64,000 nucleotides of DNA from JAJDFU01 sp964595955 (GTDB lineage Bacteria; Bacteroidota; Bacteroidia; Chitinophagales; Saprospiraceae): assembly GCA_964595955.1 (NCBI GenBank), contig CAZQSF010000007.1:1-64000 (forward strand), written 5' to 3'. The number at the start of each line of letters is the position of its first letter. The stretch's first letter is position 1. This document shows positions 19,321 to 28,713 of this stretch, one piece after another. The notes beneath the pieces are model-generated. The model made no database searches. It had not been told where the DNA came from and worked only from the letters and a program-made list of their open reading frames with translations. A program made the translations under genes and the position numbers.

Positions 19321-20118
19321 ATGGATATTCTGCGTGCGATTATCCTCGGCATCGTGCAGGGGATTACTGAGTTTTTGCCCATAAGCAGCAGCGGCCACCT
19401 GGAAATCGCGAAGTTCATTCTCGACGACCAAAGCATGGCGCAAGACAGCCTGCTGATGACCGTTGTGCTGCATGCCGCCACAGCTATGAGCACCCTGGTC
19501 CTGTTTCGGCAAGACGTGGGCCGGATCCTTCGCGGCCTGTTCCAGTTTCGGTGGAACGAAGAGACCGCCTACACTTTGAAGATTGTCCTGAGCATGGTTC
19601 CGGCGGTGATCATCGGCCTGGCTTTCGAAGAGGCCATTGAATCGCTTTTTGACAAACAGCTGCTGCTGGTAGGTCTCATGCTTGTGGCTACCGGAATCCT
19701 GCTCCTCTACGCCGATCGGGCCCGCGACCGGAATCGATCCGTTTCTTTCGGTGAGGCCCTGGGTATTGGCGTTGCTCAGGCCGTTGCCATTCTGCCAGGC
19801 ATTTCCCGGTCCGGAGCCACCATCTCGGCCTCTCTCCTCTTTGGCGTTAAGCGCGAAGAGGCGGCGCGCTTTTCCTTCCTCATGGTGGTGCCGCTCATTC
19901 TGGGCAAGATCGCCAAGGACATACTGGAGGGCGATATGGCTCAGACCGGACTGGCCTGGCCTACCCTGGCAGCGGGTTTTGCCGCCGCTTTTATTACCGG
20001 ATACCTGGCTTGCAGGTTGATGATCCGCGTGGTAAAAAGAAGCAAGCTCAAGTATTTTTCAATATATTGCTTTGGAGTCGCCGCTATTTCCATTGGTTTG
20101 TATGTATTCATGCAATAA
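19321..20118 (+). CDS. uppP: Undecaprenyl-diphosphatase UppP
   Basis: A 265-residue integral membrane phosphatase of the BacA/UppP family, which converts undecaprenyl diphosphate to the monophosphate and so recycles the lipid carrier for peptidoglycan and surface glycans. The two signature motifs are present: GITEFLPISSSGHL with Glu17, and PGISRSG at 159-165. About eight hydrophobic segments are visible and the length is normal. Overproduction of this family confers bacitracin resistance. The carrier it supplies is needed by MraY/MurG and probably by the surface glycan genes downstream. Confidence 0.96.
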   Translation: MDILRAIILGIVQGITEFLPISSSGHLEIAKFILDDQSMAQDSLLMTVVLHAATAMSTLVLFRQDVGRILRGLFQFRWNEETAYTLKIVLSMVPAVIIGLAFEEAIESLFDKQLLLVGLMLVATGILLLYADRARDRNRSVSFGEALGIGVAQAVAILPGISRSGATISASLLFGVKREEAARFSFLMVVPLILGKIAKDILEGDMAQTGLAWPTLAAGFAAAFITGYLACRLMIRVVKRSKLKYFSIYCFGVAAISIGLYVFMQ

Positions 20119-20157
20119 GCGGGTGCCGTTAAGGACGAACGATTCAAGCAGGAAGAC

Positions 20158-20904
20158 ATGAAAGAAGACGATCCTTTACCGTTATACGACTATGCTGCCG
20201 GGACCGTATTGCTGGTCGATAAACCCATAGGCTGGACCTCCTTCGATGTGGTCAACAAGGTCCGAAACAAAATTCGAAAAAGGCTGGGCGTAAAAAAGAT
20301 CAAAGTGGGCCATGCCGGCACCCTGGATCCCATGGCTACCGGCCTGCTCATCCTCTGCACGGGGAAATACACGAAAAAACTCAGCGAATTCCAAAACCTG
20401 CCGAAGGGGTACACCGGCACCATGTACCTGGGGGCTACCACGCCTTCTTACGATGCGGAAACCGAGGTGGACGAGGAGTTCCCCACCGACCACCTGACGA
20501 CCGACCTGCTGGAACAAGCCCGAAAATCCTTTCTGGGTGAGATCGAGCAGATTCCGCCTATGTTTTCGGCCATTAAAGTAGATGGTCAACCCCTCTACAA
20601 AAAGGCCCGAAAGGGAGAGCGGGTAGATATTGCCCCGAGGCCCGTGCGCATTGACTCCTTTTTATTCACACGGGTAGCCCTTCCGGAAATCGACTTTGAG
20701 GTCGCTTGCAGCAAAGGCACTTACATTCGCTCGCTGGTGTACGATTTCGGCAAAGCCGTTCGCAGCGGAGCTTACCTGACGGCCCTGCGCCGAACGGCTA
20801 TCGGCTCTTATTCCGTGCAGGACGCCTGGGACCTTCAGAAGCTGCTGGAACACATCAAGCACGGTCCCATGGTCCAGCAGCAAGGCAAGGCCACTAAGGT
20901 GTAG
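20158..20904 (+). CDS. truB: tRNA pseudouridine(55) synthase TruB
   Basis: A 248-residue TruB-family enzyme that makes pseudouridine 55 in the T-arm of tRNAs. The catalytic motif GHAGTLDPMATG carries the nucleophile Asp57. Other family blocks are LLVDKPIGWTSFD at the N terminus, FLGEIEQIPPMFSAIKVDG, and CSKGTYIRSL. The protein lacks the extended C-terminal PUA domain of E. coli TruB, giving the shorter form common in many bacteria. It follows uppP by 39 bases in the same direction, and its last 11 bases overlap the end of the convergent hydrolase gene. Confidence 0.95.
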   Translation: MKEDDPLPLYDYAAGTVLLVDKPIGWTSFDVVNKVRNKIRKRLGVKKIKVGHAGTLDPMATGLLILCTGKYTKKLSEFQNLPKGYTGTMYLGATTPSYDAETEVDEEFPTDHLTTDLLEQARKSFLGEIEQIPPMFSAIKVDGQPLYKKARKGERVDIAPRPVRIDSFLFTRVALPEIDFEVACSKGTYIRSLVYDFGKAVRSGAYLTALRRTAIGSYSVQDAWDLQKLLEHIKHGPMVQQQGKATKV

Positions 20905-21988
20905 GCAGCAGGTTGGGATGCAACTCGATCTCCGCCGGTCGAATGGGCTGGGCGTCGCTCCACCGGCCCAGATTCACGGCTCCGGGCAGATCTCGGAAAA
21001 AGGGGCAAAGAGCCGCTTCCCCAGAGCACGCCAGCATCTGATCCACCCATTTCCAGAGGCCGAAGTAATCAAAAGCATCGTACTCCCCGATGCGGGCAGC
21101 GCGCCTGCTGTTCATCGATGCATACCCGCTGTCGAATGCCGGATCGGGCGAATAGGCCTCCACGTGGTCGGCTTCCAGCTTGGGGTGCCCATGGCCGTCG
21201 GGATGCAGCTTGAGCAAGGCCGTGCGCGACGTTCGGGGAGCCGTCTGCACGACCTTGCGCGCAAACTTCTCCCCGACCAGCCCGTCTCGAGCCCCCACCA
21301 CTGCCAGCAGGTGGGCTTCTTCCGGCCACCGGGCGTAGGACTTGAGGCGCCCGCCGGGGAAAATGCCGCTACCGGGCATGACCAGCATGACGACTGCCGG
21401 GGAGGGAAGCCCCAGTTCGCGGTTTCGAACAGCCAGATGGGCGGCAATCACCCCTCCGTAGGAATGGCCGATGTAGGCCATACGAGTGGTATCCCAAACC
21501 ACGGCCGAAAACGATGGAGCCTCTTCGCGGGCCCTTCGGAAAGCAGCCGTTGTATTGGGCACGAAGCGCCCGGGAAAGGGAAAAACCAGATTGCGTTGGA
21601 AGCGCGGAAACAAAACCACATGCCCCTGGCGCACCAGATGGCGAATCCAGCCCCCGTAAATCATGGGATTGAAATTGCCGTAGCCGTGCAGGAAAACGAT
21701 CAGGCGAGCCGTATCCGGCGAAGGCTGACTGGGCTCAAACCACCAATAGCCATCCGGCGAATCCGCCCGGTCGATCATGCGCACCTCAGCATGGGCGTAC
21801 TCCTGCCCACCGGGGCCATCAGACGGCTGTACAGGGCCCAGGGCCATGCCGTGTGCCGTCAGGGCGGCCAACAGCCATTTGGGAATACTTGCGATCCAGT
21901 GCATAAGCATCCATAGCGTGACGGGAAGAAAAAACTCAAGAGACAAAAATAGCCGGAATCGCAGCAGATGGTGAACATGCAGTAACAT
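20894..21988 (-). CDS. Alpha/beta-hydrolase fold protein
   Basis: A 364-residue hydrolase-like protein. It has a hydrophobic N terminus (about residues 8-48) that may be a signal anchor, then IVFLHGYGNF (97-106, oxyanion region) and the nucleophile elbow GHSYGG with Ser176. A likely catalytic acid is in the VVGARDG segment and a His in HPDGHGHPKL. The overall fit is to serine esterases, lipases or dienelactone hydrolase-like proteins, but the substrate is unknown. The start is uncertain: 21988 is preferred because of the purine-rich AGAAGA just before it, and 22015 is possible. It diverges from gpsA (33 bases between starts), so the two share a promoter region. Confidence 0.78.
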   Translation of the reverse strand: MLLHVHHLLRFRLFLSLEFFLPVTLWMLMHWIASIPKWLLAALTAHGMALGPVQPSDGPGGQEYAHAEVRMIDRADSPDGYWWFEPSQPSPDTARLIVFLHGYGNFNPMIYGGWIRHLVRQGHVVLFPRFQRNLVFPFPGRFVPNTTAAFRRAREEAPSFSAVVWDTTRMAYIGHSYGGVIAAHLAVRNRELGLPSPAVVMLVMPGSGIFPGGRLKSYARWPEEAHLLAVVGARDGLVGEKFARKVVQTAPRTSRTALLKLHPDGHGHPKLEADHVEAYSPDPAFDSGYASMNSRRAARIGEYDAFDYFGLWKWVDQMLACSGEAALCPFFRDLPGAVNLGRWSDAQPIRPAEIELHPNLLPTP

Positions 21989-22020
21989 TCTTCTATTTTT
22001 AGCCAGCGAATCCATTCAGC

Positions 22021-23055
22021 ATGGCAGCATCCCAAGAACAAGTAGGCGTAATTGGCGCGGGAAGCTTTGGCACGGCTATTTCCAACCTCCTTGCCTACAA
22101 TGTCGACGTGCTGCTCTACAGCCGGCATGAAGAAGTAGCGCGAAAGATCAACGAAACCCACCGCAACTTTGGAGTGGACCTCTCCCCCCGCATCTGCGGT
22201 ACCACCAACCTGAAGCACCTGGCCGAAAGCTGCCGGCTCCTCTTCCCCATTGTGCCCTCCGGCAATTTTCGGTCCATGATGCGGGAGCTGGGCCCCTTGT
22301 TGCGCCCTTCCCATCTGCTCATTCACGGCACAAAGGGATTTGATATAGAAGAGGAAGCTCTGGAAAGCGGCCTGAGCTCCCCCAAGCAGGTGTCTACCAT
22401 GAGCGAGATCATCCGGCAGGAAAGCGCCGTAGTTCGGGTGGGCTGCCTGAGCGGTCCCAACCTGGCCAGCGAGATCATGCAGGGACAACCCACGGCCACG
22501 GTGATCGCAAGCCATTACGACGAAGTGATCGACGAGGGCAAACGGGTACTGAGAAGTGAGCGCTTTCACGTGTTCGGCACCTACGATCTGCTGGGGGCCG
22601 AGTTGGCCGGGGCCCTGAAAAACATCATTGCCATCGGTTCCGGCATCCTTCGCGGACAAGGCATGGGAAAGAACATCCAGGCCATGTTGATCACCCGGGG
22701 CCTCATGGAAATGATCCACCTGGGCAAGGCCATCGGAGCTACCAGCTCCGCTTTTTTCGGTACGGCCGGGATCGGAGACCTGGTAGCCACGGCCACCAGT
22801 AAGGACAGCCGAAACTTCACCTTCGGCTACCGGCTGGGAAGAGGCGAAACCGTAGAGGAGATCGAACGGAGCATGCCCGAACTGGCCGAGGGGGTGCGCA
22901 CGCTGAGTATTACGGCCCAGCTGGCCAGGTACTACCGCATCGATTTGCCCATCACACAGATCCTCTATAAGATTGTATTCGAAGGGCTCGAATTCGAGCG
23001 GGCGATCAACTTTCTGATGAATATTTCCTATGATGTGGATGTCGACTTCCTCTAA
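22021..23055 (+). CDS. gpsA: Glycerol-3-phosphate dehydrogenase [NAD(P)+]
   Basis: A 344-residue cytoplasmic enzyme that reduces dihydroxyacetone phosphate to sn-glycerol 3-phosphate, the backbone precursor of phospholipids. The NAD(P)-binding motif GAGSFG is at 12-17. The catalytic lysine is in GALKNIIAIGSG (about Lys200), followed by FFGTAGIGDLVATATSKDSRN, which supplies the substrate-binding Arg-Asn. Length is normal. A GT4 gene follows after 16 bases on the same strand, so gpsA may head the transcription unit that continues through the YfhO-like protein and the methyltransferase. Confidence 0.94.
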   Translation: MAASQEQVGVIGAGSFGTAISNLLAYNVDVLLYSRHEEVARKINETHRNFGVDLSPRICGTTNLKHLAESCRLLFPIVPSGNFRSMMRELGPLLRPSHLLIHGTKGFDIEEEALESGLSSPKQVSTMSEIIRQESAVVRVGCLSGPNLASEIMQGQPTATVIASHYDEVIDEGKRVLRSERFHVFGTYDLLGAELAGALKNIIAIGSGILRGQGMGKNIQAMLITRGLMEMIHLGKAIGATSSAFFGTAGIGDLVATATSKDSRNFTFGYRLGRGETVEEIERSMPELAEGVRTLSITAQLARYYRIDLPITQILYKIVFEGLEFERAINFLMNISYDVDVDFL

Positions 23056-23071
23056 CGCAATTTGGTGAGAC

Positions 23072-24220
23072 GTGGCCCTATCCCAGCTGGTTTTCCTATC
23101 TCCGGCACATCCCTTGCGCGGCGGTATCGCCGCCTCTACCGAACGCCTGGCCCATACCTTCCAGGAGCGAGGGGTGGAGGTAGCCATTTATTCCTTCTCC
23201 TTTCAATACCCCGCCTTCCTCTTTCCCGGTACAAACCAATACACCCAGGATCCTCCCCCGGAGGGGTTGAGTATTCATCCGCACATCCATTCCATGCTGC
23301 CGACCAATTGGTGGTCGGTGGGGCGCAACCTGGCCCGCCGGCAACCGGATCTCGTCCTCTCCCGCTTTTGGTTGCCCTTTATGGCCCCCTGCCTGGGCAC
23401 GATTCAACGGCTGGCGCAAAAAAACGGGCATAGCCATGCCCTGGGCCTGGTAGACAACCTCATTCCTCACGAAAAGAGGCCGGGCGATTTGCCCCTCACC
23501 CGCTATTACATGCGACATACGGAGGGCTTTGTAGCCATGTCGCGGACTGTGCTTGAAGATATCCGGCACCTGGCACCGAACAAACCCTCGGCCTATGCCC
23601 CCCACCCCATCTACGACAATTATGGCCCAAAGGTTGCGCGAGCAGCTGCCCTGGAGCGATTGCGCCTGCCGGCAGGCCGGCAATTCCTTCTCTTTTTTGG
23701 CTTCGTCAGGGCTTACAAAGGCCTCGATCTGCTGCTGGAGGCCCTCGGCAGGCCGGCAGTGAAAGCCCTGCCAGTAGACCTCATCATCGCCGGTGAGTTT
23801 TACGACGATCCCTCGCCCTACCTGAAACAGATCCGGGAGCTGGGCCTCACCGAGCGCGTACATCTCCACGATCGCTATATTCCTCAGGATGAAGTGCGGC
23901 ATTTTTTCGCTGCGGCCAGCCTGGTCGCCCAGCCCTACAAAACCGCCACGCAAAGCGGCATTACCCAGCTGGCCTACCATTTTGAACGCCCCATGCTGGT
24001 AACCCGTGTAGGCGGGCTGCCCGAAATTGTGGACGACGGCAAGACCGGCTACGTGACCGCCCCCGAGCCCGACGCACTGGCCGAGGCTATACTCGACTTT
24101 TTTGCAAGAGAGCGCGAAAGCAAAATGAGTCGGGAAGTAGCCCGCCAAAAGCAGCGCTTCAGCTGGGAAGGCCTGGCCGACACCATACAGCAAGTGTACG
24201 AGGAGGTGGCTTCCGCCTGA
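23072..24220 (+). CDS. Glycosyltransferase family 4
   Basis: A 382-residue GT-B fold glycosyltransferase. The N-terminal half starts QLVFLSPAHPLRGGIAASTE, with the acceptor-side glycine loop. The C-terminal half has the donor-binding region FFGFVRAYKGLDLLLEA and ends with RVGGLPEIVDDGKTGYV, where the E-x7-E motif region of GT4 enzymes lies. Translation starts at GTG 23072, preceded by GGTGAG, with no earlier in-frame ATG that fits. It lies between gpsA and a YfhO-like protein and probably adds a sugar in surface glycan or glycolipid synthesis. Donor and acceptor are unknown. Confidence 0.9.
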   Translation: MALSQLVFLSPAHPLRGGIAASTERLAHTFQERGVEVAIYSFSFQYPAFLFPGTNQYTQDPPPEGLSIHPHIHSMLPTNWWSVGRNLARRQPDLVLSRFWLPFMAPCLGTIQRLAQKNGHSHALGLVDNLIPHEKRPGDLPLTRYYMRHTEGFVAMSRTVLEDIRHLAPNKPSAYAPHPIYDNYGPKVARAAALERLRLPAGRQFLLFFGFVRAYKGLDLLLEALGRPAVKALPVDLIIAGEFYDDPSPYLKQIRELGLTERVHLHDRYIPQDEVRHFFAAASLVAQPYKTATQSGITQLAYHFERPMLVTRVGGLPEIVDDGKTGYVTAPEPDALAEAILDFFARERESKMSREVARQKQRFSWEGLADTIQQVYEEVASA

Positions 24221-24277
24221 AGGGCAATTGCTTCAAAAAGGCTTAACTTGGCCTCGCCCAAAAAAATCTTTTCCCCT

Positions 24278-26815
24278 ATGCACCCCTTATTGCGAAAAGC
24301 CCTTCCTCATCTGGCCGCGCTAGGTATCTTCCTGGTTCTTTCGGCGATCTTCTTCTATCCGCAATTGGATGGGAAGGCCATCCGCCAGGGCGATTCGGAA
24401 CAATACCGGGGCATGTCGCAGGAAGTGCGTGCCTATCAGGAACAAACGGGCGAAACCTCCCTGTGGACCAATGCCATGTTCGGAGGCATGCCCACCTATC
24501 AGATCAATACCATCTCAGCGGGCAATCAACTGAGCTGGCTGGACCGGATCGGCCGCCTCGGAATCGGCCGGCCGATGGGTCGCTTTTTCTGGGGCATGAC
24601 GTGTTGCTACCTGATGCTGGTGCTGTTGGGCGTCACCTCCTGGACCGCTATTCTGGGTGCTATCGGATTCGGCTTCGCCACCAACAACTTCGTACTCTTC
24701 GAGGCCGGCCACATCACCAAGGTTCGAGCCATTTTCTACCTGCCCATTATCACCGCAGGGCTGATCCTGGTGTTTCGAAAAAAATATCTGCTGGGCGGCC
24801 TCCTCTTTGCCCTGGGGCTCGGTCTGGACATCTGGTCCAACCACGTGCAGATGACCTATTACTTTTTCCTCACGCTCCTGGTATTTGGCGTAGCCCAGCT
24901 GGTGGCTATCGCCCGCAGGCAGGAGTGGCCGCATCTGGGAAAAGCCCTGGGTATCTTGCTCGTTGGAGGTCTTCTGGCCGTGGGCTCCTCGGCGTCCAAC
25001 CTCATCGTGACAGCCGAATATGCCGAAGACACCATGCGCGGCCAACCCATTTTGGAGCCGGAGGGCGAACCCAACCCCGGCAACAGCAGCGAGACCGAGG
25101 GCTTGGCATGGGACTACGCCATGCAGTGGAGCAATGGCGTGATCGACCTCTTCGCCACCTTCATTCCCGGTGTGGCGGGCGGTGGCTCACAGGAGCGAGT
25201 GGGTGAAAATTCAGCCATTGTCCGGGATCTGCGGCGCAAGGGGGCCAGCAATCTGCCCCGACCTTTCCTGGCTCCGCTTTACTGGGGAAAACTGCCCTTC
25301 ACCAGCGGGCCGGCTTATGTAGGAGCGCTCATTTTCCTGTTTTTCCTGCTGGGCGCCGTGCTGGTAAAAGGTCCGGAAAAGTGGTGGCTCCTGGGCGGCA
25401 CTCTGCTGATCTTTTTCCTCTCCCTGGGCAAACACTTCGAGGGGCTGAACCGATTGCTCTTCGACTATCTTCCGCTGTACAGCAAGTTTCGCGCCCCCAG
25501 CTCGATACTCAGCATCGCTCCGGCACTCATGGTACCACTGGGACTCCTGGGACTCCACCAGATCGCTGGCGGCAAAGTATCTTCCAAGGAGGCGCTGCGG
25601 GCGCTGTACATAGCCGGGGGCACCCTCGCCGGTATTTCCGGTTTATTCTGGCTGATCGGTCCTTCCCTTTTTGATTTTAACAGCCCGGGAGATGCCCGCT
25701 ATGTTCAGGCCGGCTTCGATGCCGAGGCCATTCTGGAGGACCGCAAAGCCCTTATGCGCAGGGACGCCCTGCGCGCGCTGGCCTTGATTTTGCTTGGCAG
25801 CGGCCTGATCTGGGCCTTCATTCAACAAAAGGTGAACCAGGTGCTGCTGATCGGCGGACTGGGTGTATTGCTCGTCTTTGACGTATTTACCGTCGGGCGG
25901 CGCTACCTCAACGAAGACAATTTCACCCAAAAAAGCCGCACGGAGCGCCCTTTCCCGATGCGAGCCGTCGACGAGCAAATCCTAAAGGACGAGGACCTCA
26001 GTTACCGCGTGCTGGATGTATCCATCAACACCTTCAACTCGGCCCAGGCCTCGTACTACCACAAAACGATAGGGGGCTATCACGCCGCCAAGCTTCAGCG
26101 CTATCAGGACCTCATCGACCGGCACATCTCGCGCAACAATCAGCGCGTACTCAACATGTTGAACACCCGCTACATCATTAGTGGGCAACCGGGCCAGGAG
26201 CAGGTACAGGCCAATCCGGGAGCCCTGGGCAATGCGTGGTTCGTGGATGCGATCCAGACCGTTCAGACGCCCAATGAAGAGATCGACGCCCTGAACACCA
26301 TCGATCCGGCCCAGACGGCTGTGGTGCGGGCTCCTGAATTCGGGGATTACATAAACGGCTTTGACCCCAGGCCCAACGGGAGCATACGACTGGTGGAATA
26401 CGCACCCCATAAGCTCCGATACGAGAGCAACAGCAGCAGCGAACAGCTGGCCGTTTTCTCCGAGATTTGGTACGGTCCCGACAAAGGCTGGCAAGCCTAC
26501 CTGGACGGGGAACCCGTCGAACACATTCGGGTCAACTACGCACTCCGTGCCATGCGGGTGCCTGCCGGCGAACACGAGATCGAATTCGTATTCGCTCCGA
26601 GAAGCTTCGCCCTGGGGCGCAGCTTGTCCTGGATCAGCTCGTCCCTTCTTTTGCTGGCGCTGGGAACCTTCCTCGTAGTGAGCGCGCGCAAAAAGCTCCG
26701 GGAAACGCCACCGGCCGGAGAAAAGCCCGAACCCCGGAAACCCGCCGCAGAGCCCAAAGCACGACGGGCTAAGCCCAGGCCTGCTTCCAAAAAGCGAAAA
26801 GGCCGCAAAAAGTAG
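24278..26815 (+). CDS. YfhO-family multi-pass membrane protein
   Basis: An 845-residue polytopic protein with about a dozen hydrophobic segments, starting with one at about 12-32. A large extracytoplasmic loop follows with QGDSEQYRGMSQEVRAYQEQ and NAMFGGMPTYQI, typical of YfhO/GT-C-like proteins. After the membrane region there is a soluble domain (about 600-780, with EIWYGPDKGWQAYLDGEPV), a last membrane helix and a very basic tail. The family includes proteins implicated in glycosylating wall polymers in Firmicutes. In Bacteroidota the function is not established. An upstream TTG at 24248 is possible, but the ATG at 24278 puts the first helix in the usual place. The methyltransferase gene follows by three bases. 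Confidence 0.87.
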   Translation: MHPLLRKALPHLAALGIFLVLSAIFFYPQLDGKAIRQGDSEQYRGMSQEVRAYQEQTGETSLWTNAMFGGMPTYQINTISAGNQLSWLDRIGRLGIGRPMGRFFWGMTCCYLMLVLLGVTSWTAILGAIGFGFATNNFVLFEAGHITKVRAIFYLPIITAGLILVFRKKYLLGGLLFALGLGLDIWSNHVQMTYYFFLTLLVFGVAQLVAIARRQEWPHLGKALGILLVGGLLAVGSSASNLIVTAEYAEDTMRGQPILEPEGEPNPGNSSETEGLAWDYAMQWSNGVIDLFATFIPGVAGGGSQERVGENSAIVRDLRRKGASNLPRPFLAPLYWGKLPFTSGPAYVGALIFLFFLLGAVLVKGPEKWWLLGGTLLIFFLSLGKHFEGLNRLLFDYLPLYSKFRAPSSILSIAPALMVPLGLLGLHQIAGGKVSSKEALRALYIAGGTLAGISGLFWLIGPSLFDFNSPGDARYVQAGFDAEAILEDRKALMRRDALRALALILLGSGLIWAFIQQKVNQVLLIGGLGVLLVFDVFTVGRRYLNEDNFTQKSRTERPFPMRAVDEQILKDEDLSYRVLDVSINTFNSAQASYYHKTIGGYHAAKLQRYQDLIDRHISRNNQRVLNMLNTRYIISGQPGQEQVQANPGALGNAWFVDAIQTVQTPNEEIDALNTIDPAQTAVVRAPEFGDYINGFDPRPNGSIRLVEYAPHKLRYESNSSSEQLAVFSEIWYGPDKGWQAYLDGEPVEHIRVNYALRAMRVPAGEHEIEFVFAPRSFALGRSLSWISSSLLLLALGTFLVVSARKKLRETPPAGEKPEPRKPAAEPKARRAKPRPASKKRKGRKK

Positions 26816-26818
26816 GGC

Positions 26819-27610
26819 ATGCAGGAGCGGCATCAAAACAAGCGGCAATACTTCGAGGAGCAGGCTCGCACCACGGAAAAGTTTGTGATCCCCTTTATCG
26901 AGTCGGTGCGCCCCCTGCGCACCGGCGTGCGCGTACTGGAGATCGGCTGCGGCGAGGCCGGCAATCTGATGCCCTTCCTTGAGCGAGGTTGCCAATGCGT
27001 AGGTGTAGACCTGTCCCCACACCGCATCCAGCTGGCAGAAAGCTTTTTTTCCGGGCACCCAAGCCGGGACCGGCTAGAGCTCTACGCCGAAGATATCTAT
27101 GAAGCCCGATCGCTTCTGGCCGAGCCTTTTGATCTGATCCTCATGCGGGATGTGATCGAGCACATTCCGGATCAAAAGCGATTCATGGGCTATGTGAAAG
27201 CATTTCTCAAGCCCGACGGGCTTTTTTTCCTGGGTTTTCCGCCCTGGCAAATGCCCTTCGGCGGTCATCAGCAGATCTGTGCACACCCCCTGCTCGCCAA
27301 ACTCCCCTACTACCACCTTCTGCCCAGCCCGGTATACCGCCGAATCCTGCAATGGGGAGGCGAACCCGATCTGCGCATTCAGGAGTTGCTGGAGATCAAA
27401 GCGACGGGCATCAGTATGGAGCGCTTCAAGCGCATTGTGGAAGGCGAGGGCTACAGCGTCCTCAAGGAACAGGCCTATCTCATTCAGCCCAACTACGAGA
27501 CCAAATTCGGACTGAAACCCCGCAAACAGAGCGCGGTAGTAGCTGCCTTGCCGGGGATCCGGAATTTTTTGACTTCCGCTCTGTACATCCTGCTGGCCCC
27601 CGGATCGTGA
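26819..27610 (+). CDS. Class I SAM-dependent methyltransferase
   Basis: A 263-residue protein with a Rossmann-type methyltransferase core. The glycine motif VLEIGCGEAGNL is at about 39-50, the acidic residue after strand 2 is Asp64 (GVDLS), and motif IV appears as LMRDVIEHI near residue 117. This resembles the Methyltransf_11/23 group common in polysaccharide loci. It begins three bases after the YfhO-like gene and so is probably cotranscribed. The acceptor is unknown. A seven-base hairpin (27600-27615) covers its stop and the gap to the convergent GT2 gene. Confidence 0.88.
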   Translation: MQERHQNKRQYFEEQARTTEKFVIPFIESVRPLRTGVRVLEIGCGEAGNLMPFLERGCQCVGVDLSPHRIQLAESFFSGHPSRDRLELYAEDIYEARSLLAEPFDLILMRDVIEHIPDQKRFMGYVKAFLKPDGLFFLGFPPWQMPFGGHQQICAHPLLAKLPYYHLLPSPVYRRILQWGGEPDLRIQELLEIKATGISMERFKRIVEGEGYSVLKEQAYLIQPNYETKFGLKPRKQSAVVAALPGIRNFLTSALYILLAPGS

Positions 27611-27615
27611 TCCGG
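27600..27615. repeat. Palindromic hairpin at a convergent junction
   Basis: CCGGATC (27600-27606) and GATCCGG (27609-27615) are perfect complements around GT. The hairpin includes the methyltransferase stop codon and ends two bases before the GT2 stop. There is no U-tract. It may stabilise both mRNA 3' ends. Confidence 0.4.
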
Positions 27616-27616
27616 A

Positions 27617-28546
27617 TCAGGGCCGGGCGCCAAAAAAGCCGCGAACGACCTTCCAGCGGTAATCGATCAGATGACGGAATACGGCCGGGCGCCCACCGAG
27701 AAGGTAGCCCAGGGCAAGGCCGATGGCTGCAATGAATTTGAGTAAAATCAGAACACCGGCCCGGAAGCAGGCCCAGCCCGGCCGTTCGCAGTACAGCATC
27801 CGGTGGGTCTGGCCCAGGCCGAAGGCCAGTTTGTCCATGTAGGGCTGCCCCACCCGGTCCGCAGCGATCTGGTGGTAGACTTTCACGCTGGGATCGTAGT
27901 AGTAAGCCATGCCCGCCTGCCGGATGCGCGCGAAGAGATCCTTTTCTTCGGCCCCCAACATTTGCTTGCCCTTCCGCCCCAGATTGACGTCGAACCCGCC
28001 AAGCCGGTCAAAAACTTCGCGCCGAAAAGACATGTTGCACCCGATGGGATACCCTTGCCCCCGGTACGAAAAGGGGCGATCGCCCTTGTCGTAGTGGCTG
28101 AAGTAGAGGCTGGCGCTGAACCGGTTGAACCACTTGGGGCACCGGGTCTCGAATTTGGCAATCACTTTGCCGCCCAGGGCAAATGCCTGCGGGTGAGCCT
28201 CGAAGAAATCGAGAATCCGCTGCCCCGCATCCGGCATAGCGATGGCATCGTCGTCAAAAAAAGTGAGGATTTGCCCCCGCGATTCGGCCAGGCCCCGGTT
28301 GCGCGCATGGGAAAGCCCCTGCTGCTCTTCGATGTGATATTGGACATTCAGCTCCGGATGGCGGGCCAGGAATGCCCCGGCGATGCGGTGGGTGCTGTCG
28401 GTGGAATTGTTGTTGATGAGTACGATCTCAAACGCCCCCGGATCGAGTTTCTGGTTTGCCAGGCTGTCCAGGCAGTCGGGCAGAAACTTTTCCCGGTTGT
28501 AGGTACAAATGATCAGGGACAGGGAGACGGACATGGACCTAGGCAT
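27617..28546 (-). CDS. Glycosyltransferase family 2
   Basis: A 309-residue GT-A fold glycosyltransferase. The start is followed by SLIICTYNREKFLPDCLDSL, the usual nucleotide-binding strand. The DxD metal-binding site is FFDDDAI, the acceptor region is GCNMSFRREVFDRLGGFD, and the catalytic-base region is GAEEKDLFARI. Two hydrophobic stretches near the C terminus (about 262-290) suggest membrane association. A second in-frame ATG at 28534 may be the real start. A well-spaced promoter candidate lies at 28563-28590. It probably transfers a sugar in the neighbouring surface glycan pathway; substrates are unknown. Confidence 0.9.
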   Translation of the reverse strand: MPRSMSVSLSLIICTYNREKFLPDCLDSLANQKLDPGAFEIVLINNNSTDSTHRIAGAFLARHPELNVQYHIEEQQGLSHARNRGLAESRGQILTFFDDDAIAMPDAGQRILDFFEAHPQAFALGGKVIAKFETRCPKWFNRFSASLYFSHYDKGDRPFSYRGQGYPIGCNMSFRREVFDRLGGFDVNLGRKGKQMLGAEEKDLFARIRQAGMAYYYDPSVKVYHQIAADRVGQPYMDKLAFGLGQTHRMLYCERPGWACFRAGVLILLKFIAAIGLALGYLLGGRPAVFRHLIDYRWKVVRGFFGARP

Positions 28547-28562
28547 TGTGAATACGGCTTCG

Positions 28563-28590
28563 CAAAGGTAGGATTTCCCGTAATTTCCAA
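28563..28590 (-). promoter_or_regulatory. Promoter of the GT2 gene (TTG-17-TACCTTTG)
   Basis: On the minus strand, TTG (28588-28590) is followed after 17 bases by TACCTTTG (28563-28570), matching the Bacteroidota -33/-7 pattern. Predicted transcription starts about 10 bases before the ATG at 28546. Confidence 0.55.
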
Positions 28591-28613
28591 GCCCTTGCCG
28601 AAAATGAGCCCTT

Positions 28614-28712
28614 ATACCGTTTCAAGTATGAAATGACCTGTCCCGCTTTAAAATAGGTTGGATGCAGAAACTGAACCTATTTTGAAAGCGGGATTCATAC
28701 TTGAAGCGGTAT
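28614..28712. repeat. Large nested inverted repeat (hairpin A)
   Basis: The outer arms 28614-28632 and 28694-28712 pair over 19 bases with one mismatch. The inner arms 28642-28659 and 28674-28692 pair over 18-19 bases with one indel. The result is one long hairpin with a nine-base bulge (ATGACCTGT, 28633-28641) on one side and a single unpaired base on the other. It sits between divergent GT2 and MptE-like genes, directly before a second hairpin. Confidence 0.85.
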
Positions 28713-28713
28713 T

